Of a DNA stretch of 64,000 bases, positions 16,613 to 25,562 are shown in pieces. Within the stretch, counting starts at the first letter, position 1, and each line of letters starts with the position of its first letter. The stretch spans positions 1-64,000 of the forward strand of contig JAOZHU010000025.1 in assembly GCA_026014705.1 (NCBI GenBank), written 5' to 3'. Both the position numbers and the translations under genes were made by a program. The DNA comes from Candidatus Bathyarchaeota archaeon. Its GTDB lineage: Archaea > Thermoproteota > Bathyarchaeia > Bathyarchaeales > Bathycorpusculaceae. The notes beneath the pieces were generated by a model that saw only the letters and a program-made list of their open reading frames with translations, searched no databases and was not told the origin of the DNA.

Positions 16613-17542
16613 ATGTCGTGGCTGCTGGAAAAAGAAATCACGCGCGACTTGCCCAAAGAATGGAACGACATAGTTCCCACTGAAGTTTTCATGCACGAGT
16701 CCCAAGCGATAGCGGAAGCAGCCCAGAAAGAGGGCTTAACGCTGCGAATAATCGGCGGTTTAGGCATCGCAATGCACTGTCAACAACTCGGCGAATTTGC
16801 ACGAAACCTGTGCAGAACTGGAACAGGCGTAGCTAAAGGGCAAGAGTACAGCGACTTGGACTTCGTCTCTTACCGCAAGCAAAGAGACAAAGTGAAAGAG
16901 CTTTTCGGCAAACTGGGTTACGTGAAAAGGCGGGCTACGCTGTCTTCTGCCGCTTCTGAGAGACAAATATACTATCACCCGAAAGGTTGGTTTTACGTTG
17001 ACGTGTTCTTCGACCAGTTGATAGTGGCAAATCACCCCATTGATTTCCGCGGAAGGCTGGAACTGGATTACCCAACAATCACGGTTACGGATATGCTTCT
17101 TGAAAAAATTCAGATGTGGGAAGCCTTCGGCGTCAAAGACTTGAAGGACTGTTTGCTGCTCCTGAGAGCCCACAGCATAAGCGAGCAGAACGAGAAAGAA
17201 TGCATAGACGCAGGCTACATTGCCAAACTGCTTTCGCAAGACTGGGGCTTTTGGTATACGGCCACAACAAACCTTCAAAACATTAAAAGCTTCGTCGCTG
17301 AACTGGACAGGCTGGGTCCAGACGCACAGATTAATCCAGCCTTAATTCCAAACGAAGAACGTGCCGTCATCAGCGAAAAAATCACGGCACTTTTGAACAG
17401 GATAGACGCGGAGCCAAAATCTTTCGGCTGGAAAATGCGAGCGAAAGTAGGCGCCAAGAAACAGTGGTATAATCATGTGGAACGCCCTGAAACGGTTGGC
17501 GGCTTCGGCATATGGGAAGCCATGCTGCGAAAGGGCGCTTAA
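16613..17542 (+). CDS. Predicted nucleotidyltransferase-fold protein (AbiEii-like)
   Basis: This is a 309-residue protein. LRIIGGLGIAMHC (G48-G49), YSDLDFVSY (D81, D83) and FYVDVFFDQL (D130) form the GG...DxD...D active-site layout of minimal nucleotidyltransferases. The long middle part is helical. The basic tail (GWKMRAKVGAKKQWYNHVE) could bind nucleic acid. It is coupled to the metallophosphoesterase 10 bp upstream. It resembles the protein at 11725 in motif order and in a Trp-containing tail; whether they are true paralogs needs alignment. It ends shortly before 5S rRNA. Confidence 0.65.
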   Translation: MSWLLEKEITRDLPKEWNDIVPTEVFMHESQAIAEAAQKEGLTLRIIGGLGIAMHCQQLGEFARNLCRTGTGVAKGQEYSDLDFVSYRKQRDKVKELFGKLGYVKRRATLSSAASERQIYYHPKGWFYVDVFFDQLIVANHPIDFRGRLELDYPTITVTDMLLEKIQMWEAFGVKDLKDCLLLLRAHSISEQNEKECIDAGYIAKLLSQDWGFWYTATTNLQNIKSFVAELDRLGPDAQINPALIPNEERAVISEKITALLNRIDAEPKSFGWKMRAKVGAKKQWYNHVERPETVGGFGIWEAMLRKGA

Positions 17543-17613
17543 CACTATAACCATACGCATATGCGCATTCGAAAAGCGAAAGGTTAATGAAGGGAAGTTT
17601 AACGTTTATTGCT

Positions 17614-17737
17614 GGGTTTGCCGGTCAGAGGGCGCGGGTCCCACCTGATCCCATTCCGAACTCAGAAGTTAAACCGCGTTCCGTTCCCAACTGTAGTGTG
17701 GTCTTCGGCCACGTGAACTTGGGAAAGCTGGCAGCCC
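17614..17737 (+). rRNA. rrf: 5S ribosomal RNA
   Basis: Conserved 5S landmarks are present: GGTCCCACCTGATCCCATTCCGAACTCAGAAGTTAAACC in helix II/loop B/helix III (17637-17675), and the TTGGGAAAGC region near 17719-17728. The ends pair (GGGTTTGCCGG near 17614 with CTGGCAGCCC near 17728-17737), with one bulged base. Length is about 124 nt. No 16S or 23S rRNA is in the window, so the 5S gene is unlinked, as is common in TACK archaea. End positions are accurate to a few bases. Confidence 0.93.
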
Positions 17738-17785
17738 ACTTATTCCTGCAAAAAGAGGAGAGAATTAGCCAAGATTTATAACTAA

Positions 17786-18961
17786 GTGCCAACAGTTTTG
17801 GGAGAAGATGGTGAAATCTTGAACACGCTGGCTGTGCTTCCTGCCTTAGAGAATGAGCTTTTCCAGCTGCCTACAGGCGACACCATATCGCAGATTCTCA
17901 GCATGCTATTCTACGTTGTCTTTATAGTTTTCCTGTTCTACGGACAACGCATTCAAATGTACGTCATGATACGTGAAGTTGAAGGGTCACTTTACAAGCT
18001 GAAGTATATACGGGACGAAGGACGAAAAACAGCCATAGAAACAATAAAGGAAATCGGGAAGACGCAAACTGACCCGTCGGCGCGGGTTGACCGCTATTTA
18101 GAGTATTTCACGATTTCACCACAGAGCATGGATCCAGCGGGAATAGTCTACAAGCTTGACCACATATTGGACGTAAGAGATACCCGCTTGAAAGATGAAG
18201 TTAAATTAATGGCGCCTGCAGTCGACGAAGTGCAAACAAACAATTTGGAGAACACTTTGGAAGCAGCCATGGCTCTTAATTACATTTACAAAGTTGTACG
18301 GCACTATTACATTCAAGGAAAGAAGACGCTCAGTCTCTACACGATAATGCAGCTGCAGATGATTTTGCCCTTGGTTATGAAGGAGGCAGAAGCCTACGCG
18401 AACGCACTGAAGGCTTTTGCTTACGGGCAGCCCATAGGCGACGGCGCTGGACCGCTTTTAGCGGCAAAATTGATGCATGGCTACGAAGTTCGGAAAGTGC
18501 CCAAAGACTGCGTTGTCGCCACCGTGCCCATCGAAGGACGCACAGCGCTGGTCATAAAGGCTGAGGGACCAGGTGGAAACGTAGGAAAACCAGGTGACGC
18601 CGTGAAAGCCGTCATCGACGAGAACAACGGGCAGATTGCTTCAGTAATCATGATTGATGCTGGTTTGAAGCTTGAAGGTGAAGGCGTCGGCGAAGTGGCT
18701 GAGGGCATAGGTGCAGCCATTGGTGGACCAGGCGTAGACCAGTTCAAGATTGAAGAATCCATCTCCCAGTATCATATCCCGATTAACGCAGTTATTGTTA
18801 AGGAAGACATAGGAGACGCTGTTTCTCCGATGCGGAAGGAAATCTCTGACGCAATAGACAAAGCAATTGAGAGGGTGAAAAGCGTTATCCTTGAGAGAAC
18901 CAAAGAGGGAGACAAAGTCATAATTGTCGGGGTAGGTAACACCATCGGCATCGGACAATGA
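17786..18961 (+). CDS. DUF1512-type membrane-associated protein
   Basis: This 391-residue protein has one transmembrane helix (about residues 38-55, ILSMLFYVVFIVFLFYG). A long cytoplasmic part follows, with helical (60-210) and alpha/beta glycine-rich (from 230: GAGPLLAAKLMHGYEV) sections. It ends in KVIIVGVGNTIGIGQ, a nucleotide-binding-like loop. The overall pattern matches the archaeal DUF1512 family, of unknown function. The GTG at 17786 is very close to a TATA-like TTTATAAC (17774). TTG at 17819 with GGTGA upstream is an alternative start. It overlaps the next gene by 4 nt. Confidence 0.7.
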   Translation: MPTVLGEDGEILNTLAVLPALENELFQLPTGDTISQILSMLFYVVFIVFLFYGQRIQMYVMIREVEGSLYKLKYIRDEGRKTAIETIKEIGKTQTDPSARVDRYLEYFTISPQSMDPAGIVYKLDHILDVRDTRLKDEVKLMAPAVDEVQTNNLENTLEAAMALNYIYKVVRHYYIQGKKTLSLYTIMQLQMILPLVMKEAEAYANALKAFAYGQPIGDGAGPLLAAKLMHGYEVRKVPKDCVVATVPIEGRTALVIKAEGPGGNVGKPGDAVKAVIDENNGQIASVIMIDAGLKLEGEGVGEVAEGIGAAIGGPGVDQFKIEESISQYHIPINAVIVKEDIGDAVSPMRKEISDAIDKAIERVKSVILERTKEGDKVIIVGVGNTIGIGQ

Positions 18962-19392
18962 GGGGGAACCAAAAAGTGAGCAAAACCGCATCAGCACCTG
19001 GAACTGCTAAAATCTCAACTTTCGTTCTGCTAACTGTGCTTATCGTCTTAGCGTTGTCCATAGTGGCGCTTGGAATGGCAGCTAACGCTTTTTTGACTGG
19101 GCAAGAAATTGTAGCTGGTTATCTAGCGGTCATCGGCGCTATCGCCATGACATTGTCAGTTTACGTGTTGATTCAATCGCGTAGGCATGTGGCAAACATC
19201 AAGATTGCGAACCCAGCGATGATGACGACCATTGAGTGCAGAAAATGCGGGTTCAAGAATGTCAGAGAGTTTCAGCGCGGCGACTACGTGTTTAAGGAGC
19301 TGGAATCCTGCCAGAAATGTCTAGACACAAAGATGATGATAACGGCGATTTACAAGGAAATTAAGGAAAAAGAAAAGCAGTATCCGTTCTAA
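18958..19392 (+). CDS. Membrane protein with C-terminal zinc-ribbon-like motif
   Basis: This 144-residue protein has two hydrophobic helices (about residues 22-45 and 52-72), then a cytoplasmic domain with ECRKCGF and ESCQKC, a C-x2-C...C-x2-C pair spaced by about 26 residues that could bind zinc. Its ATG overlaps the DUF1512 stop (ATGA), so the two are translationally coupled and probably work in one membrane complex. It converges on map with a 4-nt overlap of stops. No named family. Confidence 0.65.
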   Translation: MRGNQKVSKTASAPGTAKISTFVLLTVLIVLALSIVALGMAANAFLTGQEIVAGYLAVIGAIAMTLSVYVLIQSRRHVANIKIANPAMMTTIECRKCGFKNVREFQRGDYVFKELESCQKCLDTKMMITAIYKEIKEKEKQYPF

Positions 19393-20306
19393 GTCAAGAT
19401 TTCGCAGCCGTCGTCAGTTATGAGCACTGTGTGTTCAGCTTGGGTAACAGTTTTTCTGCTGACTTCAATGAAAACAGGGTAGCCCATGATGGATTTGGAC
19501 GATAGCAACTCTTTGAAAGCTGTGTCATGCTGTTGTTGAGGCACTATCCCTTCGAGCCAGCGTTCAGTGAAGGGCAGCGTCCGGAAGGTTTTTTCAATGT
19601 ATTTCAATAGTTGTTTTGCGTAGGGGTTTTTTGTTGATTTGGCTTTGACTAAGCGGAAAATTGTCACTTCATTGCTGTCTTCCACCCGTCCAACAGCGTC
19701 TGGCAACGTCACGAAGGGTTCTATGGCGTAAACATCGCCCGTTTTGATTTTCGTTAAGGAGAACTGGGCGACGTTTGGTATTGAGGTTCCAGCGTGTATC
19801 AAGTATCTGCCCACTGAGTGCCCAGTTAGGTTGGATATAGGTTTGAAGCCGCGGTTTTTTATGTCAGTTTCGATTGCGCTGCCGATTTTTGAGGTAGTTA
19901 TTTCTGGGCGAATATTGTCTATGGCTGTTTTCAATGCGTGCTCTGCTGCGGCGGTCATGCTTGCGTGTTCTGGGTTGAAGCAAGCTGTAAAGGCAGTGTC
20001 GGTTACGTAGCCGTCTACGTGAACGCCTATGTCCACTTTGACCACGGCTTTCTCAGGTATCCGCTTCGTATCGTTCGGCGGCGAGGTGTAATGTGCCGCT
20101 GCTTCGTTTATGGAGACATTGCAGGGGAAAGCGGGTTTTCCGCCTTTTTCGCGTATGAGCGCTTCGGCTTTTTCACATACTTGTATTACAGGCATGTTTT
20201 CTCTGACGTAACTGCGCATTTCCTCTCGGGTTTCGCGGAGAATCTTGCCTGACAAGCGAAATTTCTCAAGGGTTTCTTCATCGTAGAGAGGCATTTGCGT
20301 CTTCAC
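19389..20306 (-). CDS. map: Methionine aminopeptidase, type II
   Basis: This enzyme removes the initiator methionine from nascent proteins. The pita-bread metal ligands are visible: VKVDIGVHVDGYVTDTA (two Asp), the GHSVGRYLIH region (His), YAIEPF (Glu) and AEHTVLI (Glu near the end). The insertion between the second and third ligand blocks (NPYAKQLLKYIEKTF...) is the type II/archaeal subdomain. Length 305 aa is normal. GTG at 20306 gives MKTQMPLY; ATG at 20294 is an equally plausible start. Confidence 0.95.
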   Translation of the reverse strand: MKTQMPLYDEETLEKFRLSGKILRETREEMRSYVRENMPVIQVCEKAEALIREKGGKPAFPCNVSINEAAAHYTSPPNDTKRIPEKAVVKVDIGVHVDGYVTDTAFTACFNPEHASMTAAAEHALKTAIDNIRPEITTSKIGSAIETDIKNRGFKPISNLTGHSVGRYLIHAGTSIPNVAQFSLTKIKTGDVYAIEPFVTLPDAVGRVEDSNEVTIFRLVKAKSTKNPYAKQLLKYIEKTFRTLPFTERWLEGIVPQQQHDTAFKELLSSKSIMGYPVFIEVSRKTVTQAEHTVLITDDGCEILT

Positions 20307-20389
20307 TTCGTTTCTTCATCAAGCCTGCTTAGTTTTACGTGTTAGATGCTTAAATGCATAACTTGCTGATACCCAAATGGGAATGCGTT

Positions 20390-20941
20390 TTACGGCTTGT
20401 AGGTTTTCGGGTCGAGAACTACAAAATTGTTTCCGCCAGCGTGGTACAGCATCCGCGCATTTTGCAAATTATAGCTTTCCGTGAAAACGCCCGGGTTAGC
20501 GTAAGCTGCAGCGACTTTGCCAACGAAAACCGTGTGGTCACCACTTGCAATTTGGTTTTCCACTGTGCATTCGAGGTGAGCTATGCATTCTCGGATTATT
20601 GGCGCCTTAACTTTTTTGGCAAGCATCGGCGTTAAGTTTGCTTTTTTGAACTTGTCGAAGCTTCGCCCGCTGAATGAGCCGCATGCGTAAACCGACTGCA
20701 GAAGCTCCAGCGTGGGTATGTTTATTACGAATTCCTGTGATTCCTCGATTAGCGTGTGCGAGTGCCGTTTGGGTGAAACGCTTATGGCGACTAATGGCGG
20801 CTCGTTGCTGGTCGGCATCGTCCACGCTAACGTGGTCACGTTGGGTTTGCCTGCTTTTCCCACGCAAGAGACAAGCACGGTGTGCATTGGGTGAAGTAGC
20901 CTGTAGGCGTAGGCTGTTTTAACTTCGAGTTTTTCAGACAT
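20390..20941 (-). CDS. Flavin reductase-like FMN-binding protein
   Basis: This 183-residue protein is of the flavin reductase-like (split-barrel) family. It shows the FMN contact segment NVTTLAWTMPTSNEPPLVAISVSPKRHSHTLI and the later EFVINIP, plus SGRSFDKFKKANLTP. ATG at 20941 has GGAG nine nt upstream; the alternative TTG at 20950 lies directly on that site. Archaeal members serve as NADPH-FMN oxidoreductases or flavoredoxins. It faces no operon partner; map lies downstream in the same direction. Confidence 0.87.
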   Translation of the reverse strand: MSEKLEVKTAYAYRLLHPMHTVLVSCVGKAGKPNVTTLAWTMPTSNEPPLVAISVSPKRHSHTLIEESQEFVINIPTLELLQSVYACGSFSGRSFDKFKKANLTPMLAKKVKAPIIRECIAHLECTVENQIASGDHTVFVGKVAAAYANPGVFTESYNLQNARMLYHAGGNNFVVLDPKTYKP

Positions 20942-21098
20942 GACAGTCAACTCCTATTGCATTCTAATCGGCATTTAAGTAATTTCAGTTACCCAGCTTA
21001 TTTCTCTTTTTCCATTCGATATAACCGACGACATCATGAGACTTCAATGACAATTTGCATTCCTTATTCTTAACGCAACCAACCGCATCGGAGCGCGG

Positions 21099-22205
21099 TT
21101 ACCGCTTTACATGGAATTTTTCTATTACATCCTTAGCTTTTTCCCGTTTTTCACGGTGCTCCTCAAGAAATTTGTTAAGCCTGCCTGCCAACTCGTTTTT
21201 GCATTCGCCACAGAGGATTTCGCCTGCCCTGCATTTGCGTTCTCTCTCGACGAGTTTCACGTCGTCTTCTTCGAAAAGGTAGAAGTAGTACTGGAAAATC
21301 GAGCAGACGGCTGGGTCAGCACCTGTCTTGCGTTGTTCCGCTGCTGTGCCTTTGCCTCCTGTGAAAGCGTTCCAGATTTTGCGTTTCACCAGTTCAGGCG
21401 GATCCATGGTAAATATGCTTGTTTCAGGCATGGAGGCGCTCATTTTTCCGCCGACGCCTAAGCCCGGGAGGAACCGGCAGTGGATTTGGGCTGGCTTGTA
21501 GTAGCCGAGTTTTTGCGCTATGTCTCGTGTTACGCGCCAGTATGGGTCTTGATCTATCGCCGCAGGTATCAGCGCTGGCACGTTTTCGCCTGTTAGCTTC
21601 TTGTGGATGAAGCATGGTGCTGCTTGTATGGCTGGCCAGAATACCCAGCCGATGTTGGTGCTGTCTTGGAAGCCGAATGTGGCTTTTGCGGTGGAGTAGG
21701 TTATGCGTTTTGCCACTTCCAAAGTTACGTCGTAAAGCAGGTCCATGTCTTCGACATCGTAGATTATGAATGTGTTTTCTGGTTTGAAGCCGAGGGCGAT
21801 GAGGTCTAGGGCGTTCTCGTAAGCGTATTTCCGAGTTTCTGTAAGCGATGCGTCGTCGTCTATTAGGAATTTTTCGTCGTCTGTCATCTGGAAATAGAGC
21901 CTAGTGCCAAATTTCTCTTGCAAGTGTAATGTGAAAATCCATGGTACGAGATGCCCTATGTGCACTGGTCCTGATGGGCCTCTGCCTGTGTATAGAACGA
22001 ATTTTGTTCCTTGCTCGTAAAGGTTAAGCACGGTGTCTAGGTCGCGGTGGGAGAAGAAAAGATGTCTTTGAAGTTGAAGGTGAAGCTTGCCCGTGTAATG
22101 CACTATTTTGCTGAGCAGTTCTTCGGTTAACGGCTGCGTGCCAAACTCGCGTATCAAGCGTTCGTAGTCTACTTTGCCCTTGACTTCCCAAGGCGTGACT
22201 ACCAT
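21099..22205 (-). CDS. trpS: Tryptophanyl-tRNA synthetase
   Basis: This class I synthetase charges tRNA-Trp. The HIGH signature is present as GPSGPVHIGHLVPW and the KMSKS loop as GKMSASMPE. The archaeal/eukaryotic-type C-terminal anticodon domain follows, with the cysteine pair CGECKNELAGRLNKFLEEH. Several earlier in-frame codons exist, but ATG at 22205 (MVVTPWEVKGKVDYERL) has GGAG at good spacing and matches the family N-terminus, giving 368 residues. Its substrate tRNA gene is at 11266, in the opposite orientation. Confidence 0.96.
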   Translation of the reverse strand: MVVTPWEVKGKVDYERLIREFGTQPLTEELLSKIVHYTGKLHLQLQRHLFFSHRDLDTVLNLYEQGTKFVLYTGRGPSGPVHIGHLVPWIFTLHLQEKFGTRLYFQMTDDEKFLIDDDASLTETRKYAYENALDLIALGFKPENTFIIYDVEDMDLLYDVTLEVAKRITYSTAKATFGFQDSTNIGWVFWPAIQAAPCFIHKKLTGENVPALIPAAIDQDPYWRVTRDIAQKLGYYKPAQIHCRFLPGLGVGGKMSASMPETSIFTMDPPELVKRKIWNAFTGGKGTAAEQRKTGADPAVCSIFQYYFYLFEEDDVKLVERERKCRAGEILCGECKNELAGRLNKFLEEHREKREKAKDVIEKFHVKR

Positions 22206-22355
22206 CTCGTTTTCTCCACTGTTAGGCGTGACCGTCTTAATCACCGAGCCCTTTTTGACAAGAAAGAAAGTGACAGTCATATATCCTTTTTTCGCAAAGT
22301 CAAAGCGTGTTTTCCTATGCAACCAGCAACCGTTAGCAGTTTTAGGAAAAGAGGT

Positions 22356-23609
22356 TTACTTTTCTTTCCATCGGGTTACAAGCGAGCCGATGATTATGAA
22401 GACGACAGCGAGCACTGCAACTATAGCCATGTTCAGGTATACGCCTTCAGGGTTCTGGTAAATCATCGCGTGCTTAAGCCCTTCAGAAAAGTAAGTCAGC
22501 GGCAGTGCTTTCGAGATTGCTTGCACGTAAGAGGGCATTATTTCCAGCGGGAAATACGTTCCCGAGAGGAACATCATGGGGAAGGCTATGGCGTTGCCTA
22601 TCGCTGAGGCAGCTTCGACATCCTTTATGAAGCCTGAAAGCGTCATGCCGATGCCTGAGAACATTATTGAACCCAAGAGAATCAAAACTATGGAGAGAAC
22701 ATCGGGTATCACGCGCACATTGAAGATTACCCAGCCGAGGGCAATCATTATCCCTGTCAGCAACAAGTTAAGCAAGGTTTGACTGAGAACGTTGCCTATT
22801 ATCCAATCCAGCTTCGTAAGCGGCGTTATTGACAAGCGTTTTATGATGCCTCTTCGCTTGAATTCCGTGGTCGTGGCGGTCAAGGCAATTATGCCGTTGG
22901 TCATTATGAAAGCTGCGGTAATGCCGGGGATGTAGAAATCCACGTTACTGTAACGCTTGGTCGTTACTGAGGTCTCATTGAACTCCACGACGTTCTCTGC
23001 GCCTATAAGTTCGTAGTTGAACGCGTTTGCTACGCTCATGACTATGCTTTTCACCATGGCGGCGGATTGGTCGGCTGGATCAAGCATAATCATCAGAGAG
23101 GCTTTCGCGTCGGGGATTGAGGCGTTAAACTGCTGTATCTGCGTTAGCCCTTGCATGACAGCCATTTTCTGCTCGCTGGTTAGATAGGGCTCGAAGTACT
23201 GAATTGTGTCGTAGATTATGCCTATTCTCACCTTAAGCGTGCCATTAAGTAGGTCTCCTTGGAAGCCTTCGGAGATTTGGAGGATACGCATGTTCCCGCC
23301 TAAAGGTCCAAGCACTTCGCGGGCGTATTCTGTAGCGTTTTCGCCTGCAGGTATGTCCGTTATGCCGAAGGCTTCAGTGCTGTTTAATGCTTGAATGAAT
23401 GCCTTTGACAGGTCGCTGAGTTCGCCGTTTGCTGTGTTCAAGTCAAAATTCTGTATGAAGAGGCGGTACTGGGAAGAGCCGCCAATTCCTGAGAAAATAG
23501 AGCCGAACACGATTAGCAGTAGCACTGGGAATAGTATGCTGAAGAAGAGTCCTGAACGGCTTCTCATCCAGTTCTTGGTTACGGCTTTGAATATGGTAAG
23601 GGCTTTCAT
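22356..23609 (-). CDS. ABC-2 type exporter permease
   Basis: This 417-residue permease has an N-terminal helix (about residues 20-40) and an extracytoplasmic domain to about residue 230. Five or six C-terminal helices follow, containing the typical coupling sequence EFKRRGIIKRLSITPLTKLDWIIG and the late LSGFIKDVEAASAIGNAIAFPMMFLSGTYFPLEIMP motif of drug/daunorubicin-type ABC-2 permeases. The start codon overlaps the ATPase stop (TAATG), so the pair forms one exporter. Substrate unknown. Confidence 0.88.
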   Translation of the reverse strand: MKALTIFKAVTKNWMRSRSGLFFSILFPVLLLIVFGSIFSGIGGSSQYRLFIQNFDLNTANGELSDLSKAFIQALNSTEAFGITDIPAGENATEYAREVLGPLGGNMRILQISEGFQGDLLNGTLKVRIGIIYDTIQYFEPYLTSEQKMAVMQGLTQIQQFNASIPDAKASLMIMLDPADQSAAMVKSIVMSVANAFNYELIGAENVVEFNETSVTTKRYSNVDFYIPGITAAFIMTNGIIALTATTTEFKRRGIIKRLSITPLTKLDWIIGNVLSQTLLNLLLTGIMIALGWVIFNVRVIPDVLSIVLILLGSIMFSGIGMTLSGFIKDVEAASAIGNAIAFPMMFLSGTYFPLEIMPSYVQAISKALPLTYFSEGLKHAMIYQNPEGVYLNMAIVAVLAVVFIIIGSLVTRWKEK

Positions 23610-24541
23610 TACTTCAGTTCTCCCTCTTCGGTTATTCGTGCTCCAGTTATTTTGAGGAAAACATCTTCTATGGTAGGCGTCTGGATTTCAATGTCTTTGC
23701 CGACTTTGATGTCCGTCAGCGTAGTCATGACCCTCCAAAACTCGTCTACATCATCTATCTTGACAAGAACGTCGCCGTTGCCGTTCAAAGCAACCTTATC
23801 ATATTTCTTCTGAAGCAAACCCGCAAGCTTCTTGTCTCCGCCGCAGATTTTGAGGACCTTCAATCCCCCGTATTGTGAAATCAGCTCTTGCGGAGAACCG
23901 ATTACGGCAATTTTGCCCTTGTTTATTATGGCGACTCGGTCAGCTAACGTCTGTGCCTCCTCCATGTAATGCGTGGTTAAAAACACGGTTTTGCCAAGTT
24001 TCTTGAGGTTTGCAATCACAGCCCAAACGTCGCGTCTTGCTTTGGGGTCGAGCCCTGTCGTAGGTTCATCTAAGAATATAAGTTGTGGGTCGCTTACAAG
24101 CGCTGCTGCAACGCCGACTCGCTGTTTTAATCCGCCTGAAAGATTCTCGAATTTCTCGTTGGTTTTGTCTTCCAAATCAAGCAGTTTTATTACTTCGGCA
24201 ATGTCGAGGTGCTTGGCGTACATGTCGCCGATTAATGCTATGTTCTCCTTTACCGTAAGCTTGTCCAACGCACAGAATTCTTGAGGTAAAACGCCTATTC
24301 GTTTCTTGATTTCTTTCACATCTTCATTGCGGGTCACATCATAACCGAGAACATGTGCGGTTCCGCTGGTGAGCGGTCTGATACACTCGAGAATTTCCAC
24401 TGTAGTGGTTTTCCCCGCGCCGTTGGGACCCAGAAAAGCGAAGACTTCGCCCTCGTAAACTTGAAAGGAAATGCCGTCAACAGCCATTAACTGCCCATAC
24501 TGCTTGACAAGCGAGTCAACCGTTACAACGTCCTTGCTCAT
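23609..24541 (-). CDS. ABC transporter ATP-binding protein (drug-export type)
   Basis: This 310-residue ATPase has Walker A GPNGAGKTT (near residue 38), signature LSGGLKQRVGVAAALV, Walker B LIFLDEPTTGLDP and H-loop LTTHYMEEAQ. The C-terminal extension of about 80 residues (ending in TPTIEDVFLKITG) is the DrrA-type domain typical of ABC-2 drug or lipid exporters. It is the first gene of a two-gene operon, coupled to the permease by TAATG. This second exporter belongs to a different subfamily from the pair at 5159-7172. Confidence 0.93.
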   Translation of the reverse strand: MSKDVVTVDSLVKQYGQLMAVDGISFQVYEGEVFAFLGPNGAGKTTTVEILECIRPLTSGTAHVLGYDVTRNEDVKEIKKRIGVLPQEFCALDKLTVKENIALIGDMYAKHLDIAEVIKLLDLEDKTNEKFENLSGGLKQRVGVAAALVSDPQLIFLDEPTTGLDPKARRDVWAVIANLKKLGKTVFLTTHYMEEAQTLADRVAIINKGKIAVIGSPQELISQYGGLKVLKICGGDKKLAGLLQKKYDKVALNGNGDVLVKIDDVDEFWRVMTTLTDIKVGKDIEIQTPTIEDVFLKITGARITEEGELK

Positions 24542-24738
24542 TCTCTTTCCCCATTTTTAGCGACGATGTATGGTGCGCTGCGGATTTAAGATTTTTGTGG
24601 AACATGTTCTGCAATTGTTAGCACCGACGAGTACATTCAAAAGAACTAAGTACACCTTCCATTTAACAGCGGTAGCTGATTCGCGCCTTCGAGTCTGTGG
24701 AGATTTGGGAGAGAATCTGGAGATTCTGGGGGTGAATT

Positions 24739-25362
24739 TTGAAAAATCATTTAATAAGCGTTCTGACATCGCTTGTTTCAGAACAAAAATGGAGGTGGAA
24801 GAAAATAGAAAGAAAAACTATGGCGCTAACACTCATACTGCTAACAGCCATCGCAGCCGTATTCGGAGGACTAGCAGTAACGGCGTTCGCAGCAGAAACG
24901 GAAAACAAAACCACGGACACGAGCACAACGTCAACAGCGAATTCAGTCACCAGCGGCGCCAGCAACGGTCAATCGTGGGGCATGGAAGGAATGATGATGA
25001 ATGAGCAAGGATTCGGAGGCAGAGGACACGGATTCGGAAGAGGACCCAGAGGTTGTGGAGCAGGCGATATGGGAACAATCGAGGTTAGCTCAGAATACAC
25101 TGACGCAGTGAGCGCTATACTTGAAAGCGACGCGGACGTGCAGAACCTCATCGCAGAAGGCTACAATGTGACTTCAATTAGACCAATCATCAAGACGGTC
25201 ATAGGGGCTGACGGAACAGTCACTACGAAAGCAACCACAGCCATGGCAACATTGCAGAACGGCACTTCAGGTTTCGCAGTCGTCAAAGTGGATGTTTCGC
25301 AGGCAAAAGTCACTGAGATAACGATATTCACGAAGACAGTAATTGACAAAGCCACAAGCTAA
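24739..25362 (+). CDS. Secreted glycine-rich protein, unknown
   Basis: The protein has a signal-like hydrophobic stretch (MALTLILLTAIAAVFGGLAVTAFAAE). A Ser/Thr linker follows, then a Gly/Arg segment (GFGGRGHGFGRGPRGCG) and a C-terminal domain of about 95 residues that could be PepSY-like. The start is uncertain. TTG at 24739 has GGGGGTGA upstream but gives a long basic n-region. ATG at 24820 would omit the basic WKKIERK segment. A GGAGGT at 24791 has no normal start codon in frame behind it. It is likely an extracytoplasmic, membrane-attached or secreted protein. Confidence 0.55.
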   Translation: MKNHLISVLTSLVSEQKWRWKKIERKTMALTLILLTAIAAVFGGLAVTAFAAETENKTTDTSTTSTANSVTSGASNGQSWGMEGMMMNEQGFGGRGHGFGRGPRGCGAGDMGTIEVSSEYTDAVSAILESDADVQNLIAEGYNVTSIRPIIKTVIGADGTVTTKATTAMATLQNGTSGFAVVKVDVSQAKVTEITIFTKTVIDKATS

Positions 25363-25562
25363 ACAGCAAACGACTATGCCGCAGCTGAGAAAAGCCATAG
25401 AAGGAGAAACGCGCTCTGAAGCTTTCTTCTCTCTTTCACCCTTTCTTCACAAATGATTCAAAACAGATTTTATTAAATTTGTAAAGCTTGCTGCACAGCA
25501 ACCGCTCTCAATGCGGATTTGGATAGGACTTATTTTTCCTCGCAACCTCTGTTAACAGCAGG

